This document shows, in pieces, positions 24,750 to 32,223 of a DNA stretch of 64,000 nucleotides; position 1 is the stretch's first letter, and every line of letters begins with the position of its first letter. Origin of the DNA: Actinoplanes lobatus. GTDB taxonomy: Bacteria > Actinomycetota > Actinomycetes > Mycobacteriales > Micromonosporaceae. The notes under the pieces are model-generated. The model searched no databases, was not told the DNA's origin, and worked only from the letters and a program-made list of their open reading frames with translations. The position numbers and the translations under genes were made by a program. Location of the stretch: contig NZ_JACHNC010000001.1 in NCBI RefSeq assembly GCF_014205215.1, positions 7,498,501-7,562,500 of the forward strand, written 5' to 3'.

Positions 24750-26015
24750 GTGACAGCGACCCCCGCCATCCCGTCCTCCGCCTGCCCGCGATGCACGGAA
24801 GCCACCGTCACCATCGGTCTGCGCCAGCCGTGGTGCCCGGCCTGTGACTGGAACCTGGACCAGGAGACGCCGGTCCTGTTCGGCTGGCGATGGGTCGACC
24901 GCCGGTTGCACCGGGTGGCGAGCCGCCTGACCGAAGCACAGTTCGCCGGCATCGCCGACGGGCCGCTGTCGCCCCGGACGATGACGGTGGCCCGGGCGAC
25001 CACCCTGACGGCGGCGGTCGTGCTGCTCCTCGGCGTGTTCGCCCTCGGGGCACTCGGCCTCTGGATGCTCTTCGCCGACTTCTTCGGGCTGCTCACGGTG
25101 CTTGGCGTCGTCCTGCTCGGCGTGGCCTACCTGCTGCGGCCGCGCCTGGGGCGGCTGTCCGCCCTGGCCGGCCAGGGCGTCATCGTGGAGCCCGGCCAGG
25201 CGCCGCACCTGTACGAACTGGTCGAACGCGTCGCCGTCGCGGTCGGGGCGCCGAAACCGCAGGTGCTGATGATCGGATCAGACCTGAACGCGTTCACCAC
25301 CGCGGTCGGCGTACGCCGCACCCGGGTGCTCTGCCTCGGACTGCCGCTGTGGGCGACCCTCGAACCGCAGGAACGGGTGGCGCTGCTCGGCCACGAACTG
25401 GGTCACTTCGTGAACGGTGACATCCGGCGCGGCCCGCTGACACAGGTCGCCGAGTCGACCCTGGGCGAGATCGCCCGGCTCTTCGAGCCTGTCGCGGCGC
25501 CGAACAACGGCGGGTTCATCGAATACGTGGCCTCGATCCTCGCCTGGGTGTTCGGCAAGATCGTCTCCGGTGTGGCCCGGGCGCTGCAGTTGCTGCTCGT
25601 GTGGACGAGCCAGCGGGACTCGCAACGCGCGGAATACCTGGCCGACGAGATGGCCGCACGGGCAGGCGGCACGGACGCGGCGCTCGGCCTGGCGAACCAC
25701 CTGGTGGCACTGGTGCCGATCGACACCGTGGTGCGCCGCGAAGCCCGCGCCGGCAACGGCATGGCGGCCTGGTACGACGCGACGCGCGCCGCGAGGGCGA
25801 ACCTCCGGGAGAGTCTGCCGTTGCTGCGCCGGATCTCGTGCCACAGGGAGGTCTCGTTGTTCGCCTCGCACCCGCCCAGCGGGTTCCGCGTCGCGATGCT
25901 CGAACGGCGCCCCCGGCAGAGCGCCGCGGTGACACTCACCGACGGCGACGCCGCCCGCATCGACGCCGAACTCGCCGTGCACGAGAAGACGGTCCGGCGC
26001 GAGCTCACCTACTGA
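24750..26015 (+). CDS. M48-family membrane metallopeptidase (HtpX-like)
   Basis: A 421-residue protein. Residues 12-35 form a small zinc ribbon (CPRC and CPAC pairs), residues 84-130 two membrane segments, and the M48 catalytic motif HELGH spans residues 215-219, with the third zinc ligand expected in the QRAEYLADEMAA helix. Two further hydrophobic segments near YVASILAWVFGKIV and ALQLLLVW anchor the middle. The family degrades misfolded membrane proteins. GTG 24750 follows a TTGATC-N18-CAAGAT promoter by 8 nt. The 3' end overlaps the convergent VOC gene by 11 bp. The N-terminal zinc ribbon is an unusual addition. Confidence 0.85.
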   Translation: MTATPAIPSSACPRCTEATVTIGLRQPWCPACDWNLDQETPVLFGWRWVDRRLHRVASRLTEAQFAGIADGPLSPRTMTVARATTLTAAVVLLLGVFALGALGLWMLFADFFGLLTVLGVVLLGVAYLLRPRLGRLSALAGQGVIVEPGQAPHLYELVERVAVAVGAPKPQVLMIGSDLNAFTTAVGVRRTRVLCLGLPLWATLEPQERVALLGHELGHFVNGDIRRGPLTQVAESTLGEIARLFEPVAAPNNGGFIEYVASILAWVFGKIVSGVARALQLLLVWTSQRDSQRAEYLADEMAARAGGTDAALGLANHLVALVPIDTVVRREARAGNGMAAWYDATRAARANLRESLPLLRRISCHREVSLFASHPPSGFRVAMLERRPRQSAAVTLTDGDAARIDAELAVHEKTVRRELTY

Positions 26016-26403
26016 TCAGCGGGGCGCTCACGCAGAACCGGTTGCCCTCCGGGTCGGCCAGGACCACGTACGGCGGCTCGGACGGGTGCCGTTCGCCCGG
26101 CGCCGGATAGTACGGCCAGTCGACCCGCCGCGCTCCCAGCGACAGCAGCCGGTCGACCTCGGCGCCGAGATCACCCTGGTCGGCCTCGACGTCGAAGTGG
26201 ATCCGCGGCTGCTCCTGCACCGGCGTCCCACTGACGTCCATCGCGATCGGGGCTCCCGGCACACCGGGCGGCGGCTCGATCACAATCCAGTCGTCGCCGT
26301 CCCAGCGGGGCGGGCGGCGAACGTACCCGAGCGCCCGCATCCAGAATGTGCCGGCCCGTTCACCGTCTTCTACCCCGAGAGAGATCTGCGCGATGACCGC
26401 CAT
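26005..26403 (-). CDS. VOC-family (glyoxalase-like) protein
   Basis: A 132-residue protein with the two beta-alpha-beta-beta-beta repeats of the vicinal oxygen chelate fold: VIAQISLGVEDGERAGTFW starts the first, and RIHFDVEADQGDLGAEVDRL the second, ending in PPYVVLADPEGNRFCV. This resembles glyoxalase-like or bleomycin-resistance-like proteins. The start lies 18 bp from the double GCAAC palindrome shared with the divergent methyltransferase, so both genes may be co-regulated. A similar VOC protein is at 36558. The ligand is unknown. Confidence 0.8.
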   Translation of the reverse strand: MAVIAQISLGVEDGERAGTFWMRALGYVRRPPRWDGDDWIVIEPPPGVPGAPIAMDVSGTPVQEQPRIHFDVEADQGDLGAEVDRLLSLGARRVDWPYYPAPGERHPSEPPYVVLADPEGNRFCVSAPLISR

Positions 26404-26420
26404 GCACCCGATCCTAGTGG

Positions 26421-26462
26421 GCAACGATTGTTGCTTCTGGCCTGAGAGGCAACGTATGTTGC
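26421..26462. promoter_or_regulatory. Two GCAAC-N4-GTTGC operators over a leaderless promoter
   Basis: GCAACGATTGTTGC (26421-26434) and GCAACGTATGTTGC (26449-26462) are two copies of a 14-bp palindromic element, 28 bp apart. The second overlaps TATGTT (26455-26460), a -10 box 6 nt before the ATG at 26467. They lie between divergent genes at 26403 and 26467. The natural candidate regulator is the HTH domain fused to the methyltransferase. Confidence 0.75.
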
Positions 26463-26466
26463 GTCC

Positions 26467-27351
26467 ATGCTGGATGAACTACGACGCCTCACCGAGTCGA
26501 TCACCGAGGCGGAGGCCCGCCGCACCCAGATCATCAACCGGCTCCGGCGCGAACACGCCGCCAGCTGGGACGAGATCGGCAAAGCCTGCGGCATGACCCG
26601 GCAGGGCGCCACCCGCCGCTGGTCCAGGACACTGCACGCCGGATCCTTCGGCAGCGCCGCCGACGCCTACCACCGCGGCCGCCCGCCCTACCCGCGCTCC
26701 GCCGTCGAATGGTCCGTCCCCCGCCCGGCCCGCCGCGTCCTCGACCTGGGCGCCGGCACCGGAAAACTCACCCAGCTGCTGATCGAGGCCGGCCTCGACG
26801 TGGTCGCCGTCGAACCGTCCGCCGAGATGCGCGACCAGCTCGCCGCCGTCGCCCCCAAGGCCGCGATCTTCGACGGCGCCGCCGAACAGATCCCGCTTCC
26901 CGACGCCGACGTGGACGCCATCGTCGCCGCCCAGGCCTGGCACTGGGTCGACCCGGCCCGCGCCGTCCCCGAGGCGGCCCGCGTGCTGCGCCCCGGCGGC
27001 ACGCTCAGCCTCATCTGGAACATCCGCGACCACACCGAGGAGTGGGTCGCCCTCCTCGACAACATCCTCCACCAGCACAGCCGCCAGGAGATCGACACCA
27101 ACCCCGTCATCGGTACGCCGTTCGCCGGCCTCGAACGCACCGAGATCCGCTGGCGGCACACCCTGAACCGGCAGGCGCTGCTGGACATGGTCGCCTCCCG
27201 CAGCTACGTGATCGTCCTGTCCGAACCGGAACGCCGCGACCTGCTGGCCGGCGTGGAGGACCTCCTCGACACCCACCCGAGCACCCGCGGCCGTGACGAG
27301 ATCACCATGCCGTACGTGACCCGCTGCACCCGAGCACACCTCCAGCCCTGA
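26467..27351 (+). CDS. Class I SAM methyltransferase fused to an N-terminal HTH
   Basis: A 294-residue protein. Residues 10-55 form a compact helix-turn-helix (SWDEIGKACGMTRQGATRRW) such as found in short actinobacterial DNA-binding proteins; residues 60-294 form a class I methyltransferase with motif I VLDLGAGTGKL, motif II acid in VVAVEPSAEM and the AQAWHWVDPARAV segment typical of YcgJ/UbiE-like enzymes. The ATG is leaderless (TATGTT 6 nt upstream). The promoter carries two palindromes that the HTH could bind, giving an enzyme that regulates its own gene. The methyl acceptor is unknown. The fusion is the unusual feature. Confidence 0.8.
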   Translation: MLDELRRLTESITEAEARRTQIINRLRREHAASWDEIGKACGMTRQGATRRWSRTLHAGSFGSAADAYHRGRPPYPRSAVEWSVPRPARRVLDLGAGTGKLTQLLIEAGLDVVAVEPSAEMRDQLAAVAPKAAIFDGAAEQIPLPDADVDAIVAAQAWHWVDPARAVPEAARVLRPGGTLSLIWNIRDHTEEWVALLDNILHQHSRQEIDTNPVIGTPFAGLERTEIRWRHTLNRQALLDMVASRSYVIVLSEPERRDLLAGVEDLLDTHPSTRGRDEITMPYVTRCTRAHLQP

Positions 27352-27370
27352 ACCGGCTCCGGAACTCACC

Positions 27371-27769
27371 GTGAAGCAGTACCGCGGCATCGACGACCCG
27401 CTCGACGGCGCCGCCGTCGTGGTCGCCGGTCTGTTCTCGGCCAGGGACAAGCGCTACCAGGAACGACTCGACGAACTCGCCGCCCTGGCCGAGTCCCGCG
27501 GCAGTCGCGTGGTGGGCCGGTTCGTGCAGCGGCGCGGCGCCTCCGACCGCTGGAACGAACGCCCCGGCGGCGCGGCCCGCATGTCCGAGCCCTTCTCCCG
27601 CCGCACGCTGATGACCCACGGCAAGATCCGCGAGATCGCCGAGGCCTGCCGGACGGCGGACGTGGCCGCCGCGATCTTCGTGAATCCCCTGACGCCCATC
27701 CAGCGAACCGTCCTGACCCGCCTCCTCGGCTGCCAGGTCCTCACCGCCGACGACCTGAGGCTCGCCTGA
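27371..27769 (+). CDS. Stand-alone HflX N-terminal-domain-like protein
   Basis: A 132-residue protein resembling only the N-terminal domain of the ribosome-rescue GTPase HflX: RLDELAALAESRGSRVVGRF matches the first helix-strand unit, and HGKIREIAEACRTADVAAAIF followed by NPLTPIQRTVLTRLLGCQVL matches the region before the HflX GTPase. The G domain is absent and the frame ends normally. In HflX this domain contacts the ribosome, so a ribosome-binding or inhibitory role is conceivable. A GTG start 19 bp after the methyltransferase stop suggests co-transcription. Confidence 0.7.
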   Translation: MKQYRGIDDPLDGAAVVVAGLFSARDKRYQERLDELAALAESRGSRVVGRFVQRRGASDRWNERPGGAARMSEPFSRRTLMTHGKIREIAEACRTADVAAAIFVNPLTPIQRTVLTRLLGCQVLTADDLRLA

Positions 27770-27782
27770 CAGGACAGGGCGG

Positions 27783-28505
27783 TCACCAGGCGGTCACGCC
27801 CTTGCCGACGGTGGCGAGCCCACCCGCGAGGGCCAGCAGCAGAACCAGACGGCGTGCCCGCCGCTCCGGAACCCGCCCGGCCAGCATCGCGCCGACTAGG
27901 ACGCCGGCCGCCATCGCCGTGCCGGCCAGCAGCCACACCGGGGCCGCCAGGGTGGGCGGGCCCTTCGCGGCGATCGAGAGGACGTTCACGATCAGGCCGT
28001 AGAACTGGGCGTTCGGCACGAACTCGCGGACGGTCCAGCCGGCGTTCACGGCGTACAGGGAGACGGCGGGGCCACCCACCCCGGCCGCCGAGTTCATGAA
28101 ACCGGACACGGTGCCCGCCGCCACCGCCCCGCGCCTGCCGCGCAGGGCGGGCGCGCGGGCCCCGGCCATCACCGTCAGCACGGCCCCCGTCACCAGGACG
28201 CCCATGATGGTCAGCAGCACCGGCTCGGGAAGCTCGGCGGCCAGCCAGGCGCCGACCGGTACGGTGCAGGCGGCGGCGACGACCAGCGGGACCATCGACG
28301 CCACCCGGACCCGCCGCCAGCCGCCCACCAGGCCGATCAGGCTGATCGCCGCGGCCGCGCAGTTGGCGAGCCCCACCCCGTCACCCGGGCCCAGCAGCAG
28401 CACCAGCGCCGGCGCGGCCACCAGGGCGAAACCCATTCCGCTGAGCCGCTGCACCGACGATCCCGCCAGGACGATCCCGCACAGGACGGCGACCGACGGA
28501 CTCAC
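27783..28505 (-). CDS. Sulfite exporter TauE/SafE-family membrane protein
   Basis: A 240-residue protein with about eight hydrophobic segments. The first carries the family motif SGMGFALVAAPALVLLLGP and the second half repeats it as GFMNSAAGVGGPAVSLYAV, the internal duplication typical of TauE/SafE permeases that export sulfite, sulfoacetate or related anions. The GTG at 28505 overlaps the upstream gene's stop (GTGA), so the two are coupled. The substrate cannot be assigned. Confidence 0.85.
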   Translation of the reverse strand: MSPSVAVLCGIVLAGSSVQRLSGMGFALVAAPALVLLLGPGDGVGLANCAAAAISLIGLVGGWRRVRVASMVPLVVAAACTVPVGAWLAAELPEPVLLTIMGVLVTGAVLTVMAGARAPALRGRRGAVAAGTVSGFMNSAAGVGGPAVSLYAVNAGWTVREFVPNAQFYGLIVNVLSIAAKGPPTLAAPVWLLAGTAMAAGVLVGAMLAGRVPERRARRLVLLLALAGGLATVGKGVTAW

Positions 28506-29014
28506 CGGCGACGAGAAGAGCCGTACAGGCTGACGCGATGGTCGACGTCGTGATCGACCGGGCCGTGCCGGAAACGGGCGGGATCCACCGGGCCGTTGCT
28601 GATGTGGACGGTCCAGCTCTCGTAGTACCAGCTCGGATTGCAGGGGCAGGTGGTGACCAGGAGACGGAAGTTGGCCCGGTACCGGCCGACCTCGCCCGGC
28701 GCCAGCGTGAACAGGCGCGACGCCGGCATCCGGCGTGGGTAGGCGACCGACCCGCCGGCCGCCCGCGAGACGATCAGCCGCCCGTCGCGGAGCATCAGCC
28801 GCACGCCCGGGTCCCGTTCGCTGTCCGCCAGCACCTCGTCGCGCGGACGGTAGCCGTTCGCCTCGTCGAACAGCACCTCGTGCGCGACCACCTCGCCGGG
28901 CGGCAGCGGATCGGGCAGAAACACCGGACGGTCCAGGCCGCGGCGGGTGTTCGCCCGTGCCGCGCCACGGGACGCGGGGCCCCAGCGCACCCGTACCCGC
29001 TGAACGGTCACCAT
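28502..29014 (-). CDS. Hypothetical beta-rich protein coupled to TauE
   Basis: A 170-residue cytosolic protein, not recognised. It has a basic N-terminus (VTVQRVRVRWG), a central beta-rich part (LMLRDGRLIVSRAAGGSVAY, FTLAPGEVGRYRANFRLLVT) and a CPCNPSWYYESWTVHI segment with two close cysteines. The final 25 residues are His/Asp-rich. It overlaps the TauE/SafE gene by 4 bp, so it probably serves the same function. No secretion signal is apparent. Confidence 0.6.
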   Translation of the reverse strand: MVTVQRVRVRWGPASRGAARANTRRGLDRPVFLPDPLPPGEVVAHEVLFDEANGYRPRDEVLADSERDPGVRLMLRDGRLIVSRAAGGSVAYPRRMPASRLFTLAPGEVGRYRANFRLLVTTCPCNPSWYYESWTVHISNGPVDPARFRHGPVDHDVDHRVSLYGSSRRR

Positions 29015-29074
29015 CCGCCCACCCTGGCAGTCGGCACCCCCGTACCGCCAAGGGTTTTTTGAGATCATCGCGGG

Positions 29075-29581
29075 GTGAGTGTGGAGAGATTCTGGAACCT
29101 GGTGGAAGCGGCCCGCGCCTCGGTGGAGGAGCCGTCGGACGGCGACCAGGTGGGTGAGCGGGCGCGGCAGCTGCTCGATGAGCTGCCGCTGGAGGAGGTG
29201 GCCGAGCTGGCGCGGGCCGAGTGGGAGCTGCGGGCGCGGTCCTACCGGGTGGATCTGTGGGGTGCCGCCTACCTGATCAACGGCGGATGCTCGGACGACG
29301 GATTCGAGTACTTCCGCGGCTGGCTGATGTCGCAGGGCCGGGAGGTCTTCGAACGGGCCGTCGCCGATCCGGACACCCTCGCCGACGTGCCGGCCGTCCA
29401 GGCAGGGCAGGATCTCGAGTCGGAGGAGATGTTCGGCGTCGCCAACCTCGTCTACTGGGAGCACACCGGCGAGGCGCTGCCGGATCGGGCGGACTATCCG
29501 GCGCTGCCCGAATTCTGGGACTTCGACGACGATGACGAGGTGCGCCGCCGCTTCCCGCGCCTGAACGTCATCGTGGACTGA
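29075..29581 (+). CDS. DUF4240-domain protein
   Basis: A 168-residue acidic protein with the DUF4240 pattern: FWNLVEAAR opening, a helix with LPLEEVAELARAEWELRARSY, the LWGAAYLINGGCSDDGFEYFR core and RGWLMSQGREVFERAVADPDTLAD. DUF4240 is widespread in actinomycetes and of unknown function; it occurs near SMI1/KNR4-like and WGR proteins. GTG start. The C-terminus is very acidic (FWDFDDDDEV). It is divergent from the TauE-linked hypothetical gene. Confidence 0.85.
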   Translation: MSVERFWNLVEAARASVEEPSDGDQVGERARQLLDELPLEEVAELARAEWELRARSYRVDLWGAAYLINGGCSDDGFEYFRGWLMSQGREVFERAVADPDTLADVPAVQAGQDLESEEMFGVANLVYWEHTGEALPDRADYPALPEFWDFDDDDEVRRRFPRLNVIVD

Positions 29582-29644
29582 AGATCCAGCGCAAGACATC
29601 GATAAGCGTGGACATGTGCGGTCCGGCGGGGAAGAGTGGGGCGC

Positions 29645-30994
29645 ATGTCCACGAGACGTACGATCCTGGTGGCGGGTGCGGCGACAGCCGCCGGCGTCGC
29701 CGTTCCCGGCCCGGCCGCGGCCTCCGCCCCCGACCGTGAGCTGCAACGGATCCTCCGCGAGATCGACCACCGGCGGATCGAGGCGGTCGTCCGCAGACTG
29801 GTTTCCTTCGGCACCCGGCACACCCTGTCCGTGCAGGACGACCCGAACCGCGGCATCGGCGCCGCCCGCGACTGGATCTTCGCCGAGTTGCAGGGGTATG
29901 CCGCGGCCAGCGGCGGCCGGATGACCGTCGAACAGCAGTCGTTCATTCAGCCGATCTCACCCCGGGTCCCGGCGCCGACCCGGATCACCAACGTCATCGC
30001 CACCCTGCGCGGCAGCGTCACCCCGGAACGGATCTACGTCGTCACCGGCCACTACGACTCCCGGGTCACCGACGTCATGGACGCGGTCAAGGACGCCCCG
30101 GGCGCCGACGACGACGCCTCCGGCGTGGCGGTGATCATGGAACTGGCCCGGGTGCTCGCCACCCGGCAACCGGAGGCGACGCTGGTGTTCGCGGCGGTCG
30201 CCGGTGAGGAACAGGGACTCTACGGCTCCGACCACATGGCCCAGCAGTTCAAGGACGCCGGCGCCGACATCCAGGGCATGTTCAGCAACGACATCGTCGG
30301 CACCGGTGACGCCCACGACGGCACCCGCAACGACCCGCGTACCGTCCGGCTCTTCGTCGAAGGCGTACCCACCTCGGAGACCGCCGCCGAAGCCAACGTC
30401 CGCCGCAGCGTCGGCGGCGAGAACGACGGCCCGTCCCGCCAGCTCGGCCGCTTCGTCAAGGGCGCCGAACCCGACGGCATGAACGTCCGCGTCATCTGGC
30501 GCCGCGACCGCTACCTGCGCGGCAGCGACCACATCTCCTTCCTGCTGCGCGGCTATCCCGCCGCCCGCTTCACCGAGCCACGAGAAAACTTCAACCACGA
30601 ACACCAGGACGTACGGGTGGAGAACGGCATCCAGTACGGCGACCTGCCCGAGTTCTGCGACTTCGCCTACATCGCCCGCGTGGCCCGGGTCAACGCCGCC
30701 GCCCTCTGGTCGCTCGCCCAGGCGCCCGGCACCCCGAAGGGTGTCGTCATCGACACCACCCGGCTCACCAACGACACCACCCTGCGCTGGCAGCCCGGCA
30801 CCGAACCGGATCTGGCCGGGTACGAACTGGTGTGGCGCGAGACGACCGCCTCCGACTGGCAGCACACCCTGCCGGTCGGCAAGGTCGACACGGTCACCGT
30901 CGACCTGTCCAAGGACAACGTCTTCTTCGGCGTACGGGCGGTCGACACGGCCGGCCACCGCAGCCCCGTCGCCGCCCCGAAACCGTCCTCCTGA
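29645..30994 (+). CDS. Secreted M28-family metallopeptidase with Tat signal
   Basis: A 449-residue precursor. It opens with a twin-arginine signal (MSTRRTILVAGAATAAGVA, cleavage expected near ASA at about residue 28), so it is exported folded. The M28 catalytic domain holds zinc ligands in VVTGHYDSR, APGADDDASGV and the GEEQGLYGS motif with its catalytic Glu; later HISFLLRGYPAARFTE fits the C-terminal His ligand. The last 90 residues form a fibronectin-III-like beta domain. ATG 29645 is preferred to GTG 29636 because GGGAAGAG precedes it. Likely an extracellular aminopeptidase. Confidence 0.88.
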   Translation: MSTRRTILVAGAATAAGVAVPGPAAASAPDRELQRILREIDHRRIEAVVRRLVSFGTRHTLSVQDDPNRGIGAARDWIFAELQGYAAASGGRMTVEQQSFIQPISPRVPAPTRITNVIATLRGSVTPERIYVVTGHYDSRVTDVMDAVKDAPGADDDASGVAVIMELARVLATRQPEATLVFAAVAGEEQGLYGSDHMAQQFKDAGADIQGMFSNDIVGTGDAHDGTRNDPRTVRLFVEGVPTSETAAEANVRRSVGGENDGPSRQLGRFVKGAEPDGMNVRVIWRRDRYLRGSDHISFLLRGYPAARFTEPRENFNHEHQDVRVENGIQYGDLPEFCDFAYIARVARVNAAALWSLAQAPGTPKGVVIDTTRLTNDTTLRWQPGTEPDLAGYELVWRETTASDWQHTLPVGKVDTVTVDLSKDNVFFGVRAVDTAGHRSPVAAPKPSS

Positions 30995-31163
30995 CCCCCG
31001 TCGCGGGCGTTTCCTTGATAGCGTCCCGGGTGCGGGCCGAGAGGCGCTGCGACGGATGGACATCCGCCACGCTCGGCTCGCGCCTGGTCGTAAGGGCGCC
31101 TCCCACCGGGAGGTCGCCCGCGCCGTGGGTCCCCGGTGGATGACACGCACGGGGACGGACACC

Positions 31164-32192
31164 ATGGCACCGAACTTGACCGACTTCATCGCCGACCTGC
31201 CCAAGGTGGAACTGCACGTCCACCACGTCGGCTCCGCCTCGCCGCAGACCGTGGCCCGCCTGGCCGAACGGCACGCCGGCAAGACGTCGGTGCCGGCCGA
31301 CCCGGCGCGGCTGGCCGAATACTTCACGTTCACCGACTTCCCGCACTTCATCGAGGTGTACCTGTCGGTGGTGGACCTGATCCGCGACGCCGAGGACGTC
31401 GCGACGCTCACTTACGACATCGGCGCGGGCCTGGCCGCCCAATCGGTCCGGTACGCCGAGGTCACCCTCAGCCCCTACTCGTCCCTCGAACGCGGCATCC
31501 CGGCCGAGGCCTACTGCGAAGCGGTGGAGGACGCCCGCCGACGGGCCGCCCGCGACCACGGCATCGAACTGCGCTGGTGCTTCGACATTCCCGGGCCGCC
31601 GTGGGACCGGGCCGCCGACGTGACGCTCGAACTCGCCCTCAAGCACCGCCCGGAGGGCCTGATCAGCTTCGGGCTGGGCGGCCCGGAAGCGGGAGTGTCC
31701 CGCGCCCGGTTCGCCGAACACTTCGCCGCCGCCCGGGCCGCCGGACTGCACAGCGTGCCGCACGCCGGCGAGTCGACCGGCCCACAGAGCATCTGGGAGG
31801 CGGTCCGGGACCTCGGCGCGGAACGCGTCGGCCACGGCATCGCCGCCGCCCAGGATCCGGAGCTGATGGCCTACCTGGCCGACCACGACATCGCGCTGGA
31901 GGTGTGCCCGACCTCCAACGTCTGCACCCGGTCGGTGCCGTCGCTCGCCGAGCACCCGCTGCCGGCGCTGGTGGCCGCCGGCGTGCCGGTGACCATCAAC
32001 TCCGACGACCCGCCGATGTTCTCCACCACCCTCAACCGCGAGTACCAGGTGGCCGCCGACCTGCTCGGCCTCGACGAACACGGCGTCGCCGACCTGGCCC
32101 GGCAGGCGGTCCGCCACTCCTTCCTCGACGCCCCCGGCAAGACCGCCCTCCTGACCGAGATCGACACCTACGCCGCCCACCGGAAGCCGTAA
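31164..32192 (+). CDS. Adenosine deaminase family protein
   Basis: A 342-residue amidohydrolase of the adenosine/AMP/aminodeoxyfutalosine deaminase group. Metal and substrate residues are visible in order: HVH at 18-20 (LPKVELHVHHVGS), the HAGES segment with the proton-relay Glu, ERVGHGIAA, and NSDDPPMFSTTL (Asp 281-282). The usual HLDG/HLEG after HxH is here HHVG. It hydrolyses an adenine or related base to its inosine form and may belong to purine salvage or futalosine-type menaquinone synthesis. ATG 31164 has GGGGAC upstream; ATG 31140 is an alternative start. Confidence 0.9.
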   Translation: MAPNLTDFIADLPKVELHVHHVGSASPQTVARLAERHAGKTSVPADPARLAEYFTFTDFPHFIEVYLSVVDLIRDAEDVATLTYDIGAGLAAQSVRYAEVTLSPYSSLERGIPAEAYCEAVEDARRRAARDHGIELRWCFDIPGPPWDRAADVTLELALKHRPEGLISFGLGGPEAGVSRARFAEHFAAARAAGLHSVPHAGESTGPQSIWEAVRDLGAERVGHGIAAAQDPELMAYLADHDIALEVCPTSNVCTRSVPSLAEHPLPALVAAGVPVTINSDDPPMFSTTLNREYQVAADLLGLDEHGVADLARQAVRHSFLDAPGKTALLTEIDTYAAHRKP

Positions 32193-32223
32193 CGATCGTC
32201 GATGTTCGGGCAGAATTGGCCGG

